DNA from: Thermotogae bacterium
GTDB taxonomy: Bacteria > Thermotogota > Thermotogae > Petrotogales > Petrotogaceae
Length of the DNA stretch: 64,000 nt
Reading direction: 5' to 3'
NCBI GenBank assembly: GCA_024233675.1
Contig: JACKPH010000001.1
Span: 124,001 to 188,000 of the forward strand
Shown in pieces: positions 1 through 8,021 of this stretch. Position numbers and translations under genes: made by a program. Below the pieces are notes generated by a model that was not told the DNA's origin, did not search any database, and worked only from the letters and a program-made list of their open reading frames with translations. Position 1 is the first letter of the stretch. Each line of letters begins with the position of its first letter.

Positions 1-705
1 AACATTAGCTTCAAAAGCTTCATAAACAGCAATCTGTCTCAGTGTATTTGAAAGATGATCATCACCTCTTATTACATGAGTAATTTTCATCTGCATATCG
101 TCTATAACAACAGCATAATTATATGTAGGCTGTCCGTTACTTCTTATAAGTATAAAATCACCTATAGCACCTTCTTTAAATGTAACGGGCCCTTTTATAA
201 GATCGTTTATTGAATAATCTTTTCTGGGCATTTTAAAGAAAATAACAGGTTTATTTCCCTTTCCGGTATACTCTTTTCTTCTCTCCGGAGTATCATACCC
301 TGATATTGTTTCATAATCATAATGAGGCGGTTTTCCTTCACTCAGAAGTTTTTCCTTTATCTGTTCAAGTTCTTCAGGATATATATAAGCTTCATATGCA
401 GAGCCTTTTTCTATAAGTTCTTTTGCCTTACTTAAATAAATATCATTTCTTTCACTCTGTCTGTAAGGGCCGTAATCTCCGCCTACCTGAGGTCCTTCAT
501 CCCATTCAAGTCCCATCCATGTGAGTGCATCTATAAGCTGATTTTCTGATTCTTTTGTTGATCTTTCAACATCTGTATCTTCAATTCTGAGAATAAATTT
601 TCCGTTATGTCTTCTTGCGAATAAATAATTATAAAGTGCTGTTCTGGCTCCGCCTACGTGTAAAAACCCAGTAGGACTCGGGGCAAATCTTGTTCTTATT
701 TCCAT
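1..705 (-). CDS. gltX: Glutamyl-tRNA synthetase, N-terminal part (cut by window edge)
   Basis: This is a class I aminoacyl-tRNA synthetase that charges tRNA-Glu in the cytoplasm. Translating the minus strand from the ATG at 705 gives [19 protein letters not shown], the family's N-terminal active-site signature (HIGH-like HVGG). The frame stays open for 235 residues to base 1, so about half the usual length is present. A GGAGGT Shine-Dalgarno lies a few bases upstream of the ATG. It is the last visible gene of the hrcA-led operon, one base after the Nudix stop codon. Thermotogota can carry two GltX-like enzymes, one possibly charging tRNA-Gln; this fragment cannot decide which this is. Confidence 0.93.
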   Translation of the reverse strand, partial: MEIRTRFAPSPTGFLHVGGARTALYNYLFARRHNGKFILRIEDTDVERSTKESENQLIDALTWMGLEWDEGPQVGGDYGPYRQSERNDIYLSKAKELIEKGSAYEAYIYPEELEQIKEKLLSEGKPPHYDYETISGYDTPERRKEYTGKGNKPVIFFKMPRKDYSINDLIKGPVTFKEGAIGDFILIRSNGQPTYNYAVVIDDMQMKITHVIRGDDHLSNTLRQIAVYEAFEANV

Positions 706-706
706 T

Positions 707-1243
707 TTAGATACCTCCGTATATTAAAGCTTTAGCATAAGCAGATAATGTCTTTGCATCCGTTATTTTATTCTCTGAAATCATTTTTATAAATTCTTCT
801 TTTGTAACTTTTACAACACTTAAAAATTCATCTTCATCCGGACAGCTTTTTCCGTAAGAAAGATTTTTTGCAATATATATATGTATTATTTCATCAGAAA
901 ATCCAGGTGTTGTGTAAATTCCACCGAGATAAACCATATCATCTGATGACATTCCTGTTTCTTCTTTAAGTTCTCTTACAGCACATTCGTAGTGTTCTTC
1001 CCCACTATCAATTTTACCCGCAGGTATTTCATAGAGTTCCTGATTTATTGGAAATCTGAACTGCTGAACAAGGTATATATTTCCATTTTCATCAACAGGA
1101 AGTACGGCAACAGCACCGGGATGTCTTACAACATCTCTCGGAGCTTCCTTTCCGTTAGGAAGTTCTACTTTATATGAATATACATCAATTATATTTCCTT
1201 TATATATTGTCTTTTTTTCTGTTTCTTTTTCTCTGAAATTCAT
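707..1243 (-). CDS. nudF: Nudix hydrolase, ADP-ribose pyrophosphatase type
   Basis: A 178-residue Nudix enzyme that probably hydrolyses ADP-ribose to AMP and ribose 5-phosphate. The Nudix box spans residues 76-98: G76, E82, then R90-E91-x-x-E94-E95 and G97. The preceding beta-strand region ([10 protein letters not shown]) and the QQFRFPIN segment fit the NudF/ADPRase branch. The ATG has an AAAGGTG ribosome site. The gene overlaps the upstream response-regulator gene by four bases (ATGA), so the two are translationally coupled. The Nudix family is certain; the exact substrate is inferred from family resemblance. Confidence 0.88.
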   Translation of the reverse strand: MNFREKETEKKTIYKGNIIDVYSYKVELPNGKEAPRDVVRHPGAVAVLPVDENGNIYLVQQFRFPINQELYEIPAGKIDSGEEHYECAVRELKEETGMSSDDMVYLGGIYTTPGFSDEIIHIYIAKNLSYGKSCPDEDEFLSVVKVTKEEFIKMISENKITDAKTLSAYAKALIYGGI

Positions 1244-2397
1244 TTTTTCACCTTTCTCATAACTAATATAGTAATATCATCCGCCGGATCATTGGATGAA
1301 GAAAATTTTAAAAAATTTTCCTCAATTTTCCGGACTATATTTTCAGAATTGTTTTCCGAATTTTCCTCAATAATTTTTATCATTCTTTCCTCTGAAAAAA
1401 ATTCTCTGATATCATTTTCAGCTTCTACAATTCCGTCTGTATAAACAACAATAATATCATTTTCAGCGAATTCATAAATATCTTTTTCTATGTTATCAAT
1501 TTCAGAATAATATCCCATTCCCATAGGCAGATTTGTTCCCTGCGGAATATAAGCTTTTCCGTTTTTTAAAAAAATCGGTTTTCTGTGTCCGAAATTACCG
1601 AATTCTACAGTATTTTCATACATTTTCATAATAATACATGTAAAATACCCTCCGTCGGAAAAATATTCGGATGTTTTTTCATCTAAAAATTTTACCAATT
1701 CATATATATCATAAATTTCATTATCTTTTATCGCCGTTTCTATACTCTGTTTTACCAAAAGAGAGAGCATTGCCGAAGCAACACCGTGACCGGAAACATC
1801 TATAATATAAAAATAACTGATATCCTTTTCTGTATCAACAGCTCCGAAAATATCTCCCGAAACATCCATCGAAGGCCTGAAATACCAGTTAAAAAATATA
1901 TTTTTTATGAAATTTTTTTTAGGCAGCATTTCAAGTTGAAGTGCCTGTGCTGTTTTTAATTCTTTCTGTATATTTTCATAAGATTCTTCTATTGATTTTT
2001 TTGCCCTGTAAAGGTTTGAATGTGTCTGAACCCTTGCTATCAGTTCGGAAGCCTCAACCGGCTTTGCTATATAATCAACAGCACCAACAGAAAAACCTTT
2101 ATCTTTATCTTCAATCTGACTGAGTGATGTCATAAAAAGTACCGGAATTTCCTTAGTAACAGGATCTTCTTTTAATTCCCTGCATACCTGATATCCGTCT
2201 TTGCCGGGCATCATTATGTCAAGAATTATTACATCAGGTTTTTCCTCTCTTGCTGTTGCAAGTCCTGAATATCCGTCTTCCGAAGTAATACATAGAAAAT
2301 CTTCTCCCGCAAAAGAGAAGACTGTTTTTATATAATATCTGTTTGTTTCGGAATCATCGATTACTAAAATTTTTATAGGAAGATTATTTTTTTTCAT
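1240..2397 (-). CDS. Response regulator fused to PP2C/SpoIIE-type serine phosphatase (RsbU/RssB-like)
   Basis: A 385-residue cytoplasmic signalling protein. Residues 7-125 are a CheY-like receiver with the acidic pair D14-D15, phospho-acceptor D60 (in IILDIMMPG) and a conserved AKPV lysine. A linker follows, with the QLEMLPK stretch typical of RsbU-type phosphatases. Residues from about 165 to 383 form a SpoIIE-type PP2C domain with metal-binding DVSGD and DVSGHG motifs and a closing DDITILV. The known role of such proteins is to dephosphorylate a STAS anti-anti-sigma partner. A STAS protein occurs in this window at 59378-59707, but neither a partner kinase nor a sigma factor is adjacent. The 3' end overlaps the Nudix gene and the 5' end overlaps cdd. 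Confidence 0.9.
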   Translation of the reverse strand: MKKNNLPIKILVIDDSETNRYYIKTVFSFAGEDFLCITSEDGYSGLATAREEKPDVIILDIMMPGKDGYQVCRELKEDPVTKEIPVLFMTSLSQIEDKDKGFSVGAVDYIAKPVEASELIARVQTHSNLYRAKKSIEESYENIQKELKTAQALQLEMLPKKNFIKNIFFNWYFRPSMDVSGDIFGAVDTEKDISYFYIIDVSGHGVASAMLSLLVKQSIETAIKDNEIYDIYELVKFLDEKTSEYFSDGGYFTCIIMKMYENTVEFGNFGHRKPIFLKNGKAYIPQGTNLPMGMGYYSEIDNIEKDIYEFAENDIIVVYTDGIVEAENDIREFFSEERMIKIIEENSENNSENIVRKIEENFLKFSSSNDPADDITILVMRKVKK

Positions 2398-2788
2398 TTA
2401 AATCATCACTGCTGAATCCGTAAGGAAGAAGTTCCTCGGTATTTGTTTCTTTTATATCACCTTTAAGATTAGCAAGATAAACATCGAATACTCCGAATTC
2501 CCTTAAAACCTGTCTGCATGCTCCGCATGGGCTGACAGGATCTTCGGTATCCGCAACTATATATATAGATTTAAATTTTTTCTTTCCCATTGAAACAGCC
2601 TTAAAAATGGCATTTCTTTCGGCACAGCATGATAAACCGTAAGATGCATTTTCTACATTGCATCCGGAAATAATTTCTCCGTCATCTGTTTCCAGAGCCG
2701 CACCCACCGCAAAACCCGAATAGGGTATATATGCGTTTTTTCTGGCCTCTTCGGCATTTTTTCTGAGATTATCTATATTTTTATTCAA
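2384..2788 (-). CDS. cdd: Cytidine deaminase
   Basis: A 134-residue homotetrameric-type cytidine deaminase of pyrimidine salvage (cytidine/deoxycytidine to uridine/deoxyuridine). The zinc site is visible as C55-A56-E57 and the later PCGAC with C88 and C91; E57 is the catalytic proton shuttle. The length is normal for the family. The start is a TTG that overlaps the TGA stop of the upstream CNNM gene (TTGA), with a GGAG site about ten bases upstream. The gene is embedded in the hrcA-led operon. Confidence 0.95.
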   Translation of the reverse strand: MNKNIDNLRKNAEEARKNAYIPYSGFAVGAALETDDGEIISGCNVENASYGLSCCAERNAIFKAVSMGKKKFKSIYIVADTEDPVSPCGACRQVLREFGVFDVYLANLKGDIKETNTEELLPYGFSSDDLNEKK

Positions 2789-4110
2789 TATTCTGCATCT
2801 CCTTCGTTTTCTTCTTCTTTTTGGAGAATTCTTATTTTTACTTTATCAACTTTGTTCATGGTTACCGATATAACTTCAAATTCGAAACCCTCAAAAACTA
2901 TTTTTTCTGCAGGTCTTGGAAATCTTTCAAGTTTTTCAAGAAGAAATCCTCCTATAGTTTCAAACTCAGTATCAGGAAGATCAAGATCAAATTCTCTTTC
3001 TATATCGTTTATAGTACTCGATCCGTTAGCTATTATAGTATTTTCATCTACTCTTGTAAAATCAGCTTCCTCAGTAACATCATCATATTCATCAAGTATT
3101 TCTCCCGTAAGCTCTTCTATAACATCCTCAAGAGTTACTATTCCTGCGGTTCCGCCGTATTCATCAACTACTATCGCAAGATGTGTTCTGTTAGAAAGAA
3201 AAAGCTTAAGAAGGTCTTTTACTTTAATTGTTATAGGTATAAAAAAAGGTTTATGAACCATTTTCATTACAGACATACTGTAAAAATCACCAAGCGGATA
3301 ATTGTTTTCCATAAGTCTGAACATATCTTTTACGTAGAAAATTCCGACTATTACATCAAGAGAATCCTTGTACACAGGTATTCTTGAATATCCGTCCTCA
3401 TTAACTACTTTTATCAGATCAGAAACCGTCTGATTATCTTCTATTGCTACCATATCAACTCTGGGTGTCATTATTTCCTTTACGGAAATTTCCCTCATTT
3501 CAAGCGATCTCTGCATTAAATATTTTTCTTCTTTTTCAATTACCCCTTCTTCATGTGATATATCAAGATAACTCATTATTTCATCCTCTGTAATAAAAGG
3601 TGCGGCATTTATTTTATGTCCGCCGAAAGCTTTTATTACTATATTGGATAAATTTACAAGAACCCATACCACAGGGGTAAGTACCACATTTATGGCATTA
3701 ATTATACTGAAGGAAAACTTAAAAAAATTCTCTCTGTTTTCCCTTGCATAAACTTTAGGGGTTATTTCTCCGAAAATAAGTATAAGTATAGTCATAATTG
3801 CCGTAGCTATAAATATTGCCGATCCCGAAGATTCTTCCGGAAGAAAACTCATTATAAACATAGTGGATAAAGAAGTTGCTAAAATGTTTACCACATTGTT
3901 CATTATAAGTATTGTTGTAAGAAACTGATTAGGTTTTTCCAGAAATTTTGCTATCTTATTTTTTTTCTTTTCGTCATTTTCGTTGTCAAGATAATCTTTT
4001 ACTTTATGTTTTCCTATAGCTGTGAGTGCAGTCTCCGATGCAGAAAAAAAAGCTGAAAAAACTAAAAGAACCAAGATAAATAACCCCGACCCTAAAGGAT
4101 CTTCTACCAT
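2785..4110 (-). CDS. CNNM/CorC-HlyC family membrane transporter (DUF21-CBS-CBS-CorC_HlyC)
   Basis: A 441-residue inner-membrane protein of the UPF0053/CNNM family, implicated in Mg2+/Co2+ efflux. Residues 1-190 hold the DUF21 membrane region with several hydrophobic helices and the ASETALTAIG motif near the N-terminus. Residues about 210-330 are a CBS pair starting at MTPRVDMVAI, with the VDEYGGTAGIVTLEDVIEE signature at the end of the second CBS. The C-terminal 90 residues are the CorC_HlyC domain. It has an ATG start with an AGAGGTG site. Old annotations call the family 'hemolysin'; transport of divalent cations is the better-supported role. Confidence 0.9.
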   Translation of the reverse strand: MVEDPLGSGLFILVLLVFSAFFSASETALTAIGKHKVKDYLDNENDEKKKNKIAKFLEKPNQFLTTILIMNNVVNILATSLSTMFIMSFLPEESSGSAIFIATAIMTILILIFGEITPKVYARENRENFFKFSFSIINAINVVLTPVVWVLVNLSNIVIKAFGGHKINAAPFITEDEIMSYLDISHEEGVIEKEEKYLMQRSLEMREISVKEIMTPRVDMVAIEDNQTVSDLIKVVNEDGYSRIPVYKDSLDVIVGIFYVKDMFRLMENNYPLGDFYSMSVMKMVHKPFFIPITIKVKDLLKLFLSNRTHLAIVVDEYGGTAGIVTLEDVIEELTGEILDEYDDVTEEADFTRVDENTIIANGSSTINDIEREFDLDLPDTEFETIGGFLLEKLERFPRPAEKIVFEGFEFEVISVTMNKVDKVKIRILQKEEENEGDAEY

Positions 4111-4125
4111 AACACACCTCTCTTT

Positions 4126-5019
4126 TTAAGATAAATTCTTAAATCCGTATCCAAGAGCTTCGTTATTTTGTATTATAACTACAAAAGCTTTAGAATCAAT
4201 GGATTTAACAAGTTTTTTTAGACTACCTATTTCAGCTCTTGAAACAGTGACCATAACAATATTTTTATCTTTGCCGGTATAAGCACCGACACCTTTTATA
4301 TATGTAACACCTCTGTCGAGCTGAAAATAGATTTCATCTTTTATTTTATCATATTGTTCGCTTATTATCAAAACCGTTCTGGTAGATCCAAGACCGTCGA
4401 TAATAGCATCTATTGTTTTACCGGTAACAAATATAGCCATAATTCCGTACATAGGCAGTAAAGGGTTTATAAACACCGATAATGCCGTAATAATACTGTC
4501 GCATGCCATAAGTCCTGTTCCGACCGATATATTAAAATATTTATTTATAATCATCGCAAGTATATCTGTTCCGCCTGTTGTTGCACCTCTCCATATTACA
4601 AGTCCCATTCCGGCTCCTGAAATAAGTGCGCCGTAAATAGCTCCCATCAGATTCATATCCACGGCAGAACCCGTTACAAATGAAGTGAGCATACTGTTAA
4701 GTGACAGAAAATTTTCAAAAATCGCCATAAAAAACGAAAGCATAAGCGAAGAGTAAATACTTTTAACCCCGAAACCTATTCCTAAAAGTTTAAACCCGAG
4801 AATAAAAAGCATTACATTATATATAAGTACCTGTATCCAGAGCTGCCAGCCGAAAAAAACCTTAAATACTATTCCGAGTCCGCTTACCCCTCCGGCAACT
4901 ATATTAAAAGGCTCCATAAAAAAAACAACACCGAACGCAGTAAGAAGAGTCCCCACAGTGATTATAAAATAATCAACTGCGGATTTTCTGAATTCCTGTT
5001 TATTTTTTAAAATTGTCAA
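4126..5019 (-). CDS. YitT family (DUF161/DUF2179) membrane protein
   Basis: An inner-membrane protein of 297 residues with five to six hydrophobic helices (about residues 14-175) carrying the GGVSGLGIV and GGTDILAMI segments. These are followed by a soluble DUF2179 domain (about 215-290) with the DRGVTYIKGVGAYTG pattern. The family's function is not established. The reading frame is open to a GTG at 5028, but that GTG lies inside the AGAGGTG ribosome site. The TTG at 5019 has ideal spacing and is preferred (MTILKNKQEF). The gene sits 15 bases before the CNNM gene. Confidence 0.85.
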   Translation of the reverse strand: MTILKNKQEFRKSAVDYFIITVGTLLTAFGVVFFMEPFNIVAGGVSGLGIVFKVFFGWQLWIQVLIYNVMLFILGFKLLGIGFGVKSIYSSLMLSFFMAIFENFLSLNSMLTSFVTGSAVDMNLMGAIYGALISGAGMGLVIWRGATTGGTDILAMIINKYFNISVGTGLMACDSIITALSVFINPLLPMYGIMAIFVTGKTIDAIIDGLGSTRTVLIISEQYDKIKDEIYFQLDRGVTYIKGVGAYTGKDKNIVMVTVSRAEIGSLKKLVKSIDSKAFVVIIQNNEALGYGFKNLS

Positions 5020-5054
5020 GGCATTCACCTCTTTTAATAATTTGTATGAAAATA

Positions 5055-6206
5055 TTATGATATATCAGAAAGATTTTTTATTTTAGCTATTTCTTTAAGT
5101 AATTTTCTTTCTTTGATAGAAGGTTTATTAAACTCTACATTTATTTTAACATAAATATCTCCGCGTTTTCTTCCGTTATAACTCGGAAGTCCCTGATTTT
5201 TAAGTCTGATAACAGTATCAGGATTTGTTGCTTCCGATATGCTTTCTGTTATATTTCCCTCAAGTGTCGGAATCTGTATTTCTCCGCCGAGAGCAGCTGT
5301 TATATAATTAATTTTTATTTCAGTTTCAAGATCTGACCCTTTTCTTATAAATCTTTTATCCGGGTTTACTCTGAGATGCATAAGAAGATCACCGGATGGC
5401 CCTCCGAATTTTCCGGCGTTACCTTTTTCCCTGTATCTTAATATAGCTCCGTCTTCAATTCCTGCCGGAATTGTAACTTCAATCCTTTCTTTAGAAGATA
5501 TTTTTCCTGTTCCCGAACAATCACTGCATTTTTCTTCTATTATTTTCCCTTCTCCGGAGCATGTAGGACATACTGATGTTCTTATAAAACTTCCGAACAG
5601 TGTTCTCTGTTCTTCCTGATGCTGACCTGTTCCGTTACATCTGGGGCATGTTTTGAAAGCAGTTCCGTTTTTTGCACCTGTCCCCTTACATGAATGACAT
5701 TCTGAAGTTCTTGTATATTCTATTATTTTTTTTGAATCATAAAGTATATCTTTAAGTTCAAAACTAAGATTTACATGAATATCATCGCCGCGTTGCGGAG
5801 GATTTCCTCTTCTTCTTCCTCCGGAAGTGTTTCTTTCGGAACCGAAAAACATATCAAATATATCTGAAAACGGTCCTCCCTGACTGCTCTGATTTCCGCC
5901 GAATCCTCCGAATATATCTCCGAATATATCTTCAAATCCGCCTGTTCCTCCTCTTGCGCCTCCGTTAGGCATTCCGCCTTCAGGAACAAAACCGAATCTG
6001 TCATAAAGTTTTCTCTTTTCAGGATTGCTGAGAACTTCATAAGCTTCCTGTATTTCTTTAAATTTCTCTTCTGCTATCTGTTTATCTTCCATATGTCTGT
6101 CAGGATGCCATTCTTTTACAAGTTTCCTGTAGGCTTTTTTTACATCTTCCTGTGAAGCACTTTTTTCTACTTCCAGTATTCTGTAATAATCTTTTTTCTG
6201 AGGCAT
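5055..6206 (-). CDS. dnaJ: Chaperone DnaJ (Hsp40)
   Basis: A 383-residue co-chaperone that stimulates DnaK ATPase activity and presents unfolded clients. It contains a J domain (residues 1-70) with the H34-P35-D36 motif, a Gly/Phe-rich linker (about 75-135), and a zinc-binding domain with four CxxCxGxG-type repeats (CHSCKGTG, CPRCNGTG, CPTCSGEG, CSDCSGTG). Two C-terminal client-binding beta domains follow. It has all four zinc repeats, so it is a class A DnaJ. It overlaps the grpE stop codon by one base (TAATG). No dnaK is present in the window. Confidence 0.97.
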   Translation of the reverse strand: MPQKKDYYRILEVEKSASQEDVKKAYRKLVKEWHPDRHMEDKQIAEEKFKEIQEAYEVLSNPEKRKLYDRFGFVPEGGMPNGGARGGTGGFEDIFGDIFGGFGGNQSSQGGPFSDIFDMFFGSERNTSGGRRRGNPPQRGDDIHVNLSFELKDILYDSKKIIEYTRTSECHSCKGTGAKNGTAFKTCPRCNGTGQHQEEQRTLFGSFIRTSVCPTCSGEGKIIEEKCSDCSGTGKISSKERIEVTIPAGIEDGAILRYREKGNAGKFGGPSGDLLMHLRVNPDKRFIRKGSDLETEIKINYITAALGGEIQIPTLEGNITESISEATNPDTVIRLKNQGLPSYNGRKRGDIYVKINVEFNKPSIKERKLLKEIAKIKNLSDIS

Positions 6207-6862
6207 TATTCCTCACCTTCTTCTTTATCTTCAGTATTATTTTCCGGCTGAACATTTTCATCTTTAACCGGTTCTGTCTTTTTAGGTTTAACCGCAACCG
6301 TTACTTTTGCAGCTTCCGCAACTCTTCCGTTAATTTTATATCCGGGATACGAAACCTCATAAACATGATATTCGCTTACTTCATCAGTTTCAACTTTATC
6401 CATAACTTCATGTTCAAAAGGATCAAACTGTACCCCTCTTTCAGGTATTATAAATTCAAGTCCGTTATCCTCAAAAGATTTTTTAAAATCCCTGTAAACC
6501 ATTTCGACAGCTTTTACGAACTCATCTGTTTCTTTGTATTTCATAGATATACTAAGTTTACTGTAAGGAGTAAGAACACTTTTTAGTACTTTTTCTTTTG
6601 TCTTTCTTTCTATATCCTTTTTTTCTCTTTCAATATAATCTTTATAATTCTCAAAATCAGATTTAATTGAAACTGCCGCATTTCTGTATTTTTCCGTTTC
6701 TTTTTTAGAATTTTCAATTTCTGTTTTTAATAGTTCAATACTGTCTTCGAGCTCTTCATAGGTAGGTTTTTTCTCTGTTTCAACAGGTATTTCTTCATTT
6801 TTTTCCTCTTTATTTATTTTTTCATTCTCATTCTTAATTTTTTTGTCATCTTTTTTTGCCAT
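6206..6862 (-). CDS. grpE: Nucleotide exchange factor GrpE
   Basis: GrpE accelerates ADP release from DnaK. This 218-residue protein has a very lysine/glutamate-rich N-terminal half (to about residue 110) predicted to form the long paired helix. The C-terminal beta-wing head has the family pattern FDPFEHEVM and the VYEVSYPGYKINGRVAEAAKVTVA end. A charged C-terminal tail of about 20 residues (KKTEPVKDENVQ...) is an extension. A GGAGGTG site precedes the ATG, and the gene lies 25 bases after hrcA. It is expected to be co-repressed through CIRCE. Confidence 0.95.
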   Translation of the reverse strand: MAKKDDKKIKNENEKINKEEKNEEIPVETEKKPTYEELEDSIELLKTEIENSKKETEKYRNAAVSIKSDFENYKDYIEREKKDIERKTKEKVLKSVLTPYSKLSISMKYKETDEFVKAVEMVYRDFKKSFEDNGLEFIIPERGVQFDPFEHEVMDKVETDEVSEYHVYEVSYPGYKINGRVAEAAKVTVAVKPKKTEPVKDENVQPENNTEDKEEGEE

Positions 6863-6887
6863 AAAGACACCTCCGGTATTTTATTTA

Positions 6888-7895
6888 TTATAGATTTTTT
6901 GATATAATTTCAGAGAACCTCGATAAATATTCTTTAATAACAGTATATGTTTTTTCGTAATCCGTATATTTATTGGTCACAAATACCATTCTTCCTACAG
7001 AATTCATGTCCATACAGTATGAAGAATAAAAAAATGCGTAATTTCTGAGACTTTTTGAGCTTATTTCATTTCCGAAAAATATTTTTATATCTCTTGAAAA
7101 ATCAAGCTGTGAAAATATTTCTTCTTTTATTTCATCATTTTCCACAAGCATACTGAGACTTTCAAGAGTATCTATATTGGGTTTATAATTTGATATTAAT
7201 TTTTCAAAACCGGAAACAATATATTTGTTTCTTGAAAATTCATTGAGTAGTGCTTCTATAAGATCGTACATATTTAGCACTCTGAGGTCATCGGTTTTTA
7301 TATCTTTACTTCCGAATGCCCTGTATATTTCCATAAGTGATTTTCCCATAAGACCTTCATTGAGCATTTTTTCAAGATCATGCGGTCCAGGAAGTCCGTA
7401 AACCTCTACAGTCCTTGATATTGTCATACCGAGGTTTGTAAGAAGTGTAACAACATAATTATAATCAGTAAGAGGAGCTACTACAGCTCTTGTTATTATA
7501 ATATATTTAGGATCCGGATATTCAAAAATAACCATTCCTCTGAGCAAATTTGATACAATCTTTGAAATATTTTCAAACATAAGATTTAAATCGTAAAATT
7601 TGTATTCTTTGGGAATATCCAGTGATAAATTTTTTTTGGAATATACTTCTTCAATTATTTCAAAATAAATTTTAAGCGCTTTATCGGTAGGAATTCTTCC
7701 ACCGGAAGTATGCTGCTGATAAATATATTTTAGTTTCTGAAGTTTCTGCATATCATTTCTGATAGTAGCCGAACTGGCCTTTATTTCAGAAAAACTCAGT
7801 ACATCTTCGGAACTGACCGGTCTGTTTTCCTTTATATAAAATTTTACAACATTAATAAGCACTTCTTTTTGTCTTTCTGTCAGCTCATATCCCAT
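6888..7895 (-). CDS. hrcA: Heat-inducible transcription repressor HrcA
   Basis: HrcA represses class I heat-shock genes by binding CIRCE and is activated by GroEL. The 335-residue protein opens with the winged-helix domain (TERQKEVLINVVKFYIKEN, then PVSSEDV and SSATIRNDMQKL). It continues with the HrcA-specific domain through the expected length. A perfectly placed CIRCE inverted repeat overlaps its own ribosome site (7897-7923), and a strong promoter lies just upstream. It is the first gene of the hrcA-grpE-dnaJ operon, so autoregulation is expected. Confidence 0.96.
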   Translation of the reverse strand: MGYELTERQKEVLINVVKFYIKENRPVSSEDVLSFSEIKASSATIRNDMQKLQKLKYIYQQHTSGGRIPTDKALKIYFEIIEEVYSKKNLSLDIPKEYKFYDLNLMFENISKIVSNLLRGMVIFEYPDPKYIIITRAVVAPLTDYNYVVTLLTNLGMTISRTVEVYGLPGPHDLEKMLNEGLMGKSLMEIYRAFGSKDIKTDDLRVLNMYDLIEALLNEFSRNKYIVSGFEKLISNYKPNIDTLESLSMLVENDEIKEEIFSQLDFSRDIKIFFGNEISSKSLRNYAFFYSSYCMDMNSVGRMVFVTNKYTDYEKTYTVIKEYLSRFSEIISKNL

Positions 7896-7896
7896 T

Positions 7897-7923
7897 TTAT
7901 CACTCCTTTTTTTTGAGTGCTAA
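7897..7923 (-). promoter_or_regulatory. CIRCE operator, overlapping the hrcA Shine-Dalgarno
   Basis: Read on the minus strand the element is TTAGCACTC, nine bases, then GAGTGATAA. The consensus is TTAGCACTC-N9-GAGTGCTAA, so one base differs, in the downstream arm. The AAGGAGTG ribosome site of hrcA is built from the last spacer bases and the downstream arm, and the element ends one base before the ATG. Confidence 0.93.
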
Positions 7924-7927
7924 TGAT

Positions 7928-7956
7928 ATGATATCAACAAATTTACAACTTGTCAA
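7928..7956 (-). promoter_or_regulatory. Housekeeping-type promoter of the hrcA operon
   Basis: On the minus strand a perfect -35 TTGACA (7956-7951), a 17-base spacer and a -10 TATCAT (7933-7928) stand immediately upstream of CIRCE. Transcription would start near 7921, inside CIRCE, leaving a 5' leader of about 26 bases. Confidence 0.8.
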
Positions 7957-8021
7957 ATAACAATTTTGGAGTTAAAATGTTAAAAAATATGCACATTTTT
8001 CTATAAAGAGGGGGAGATATT

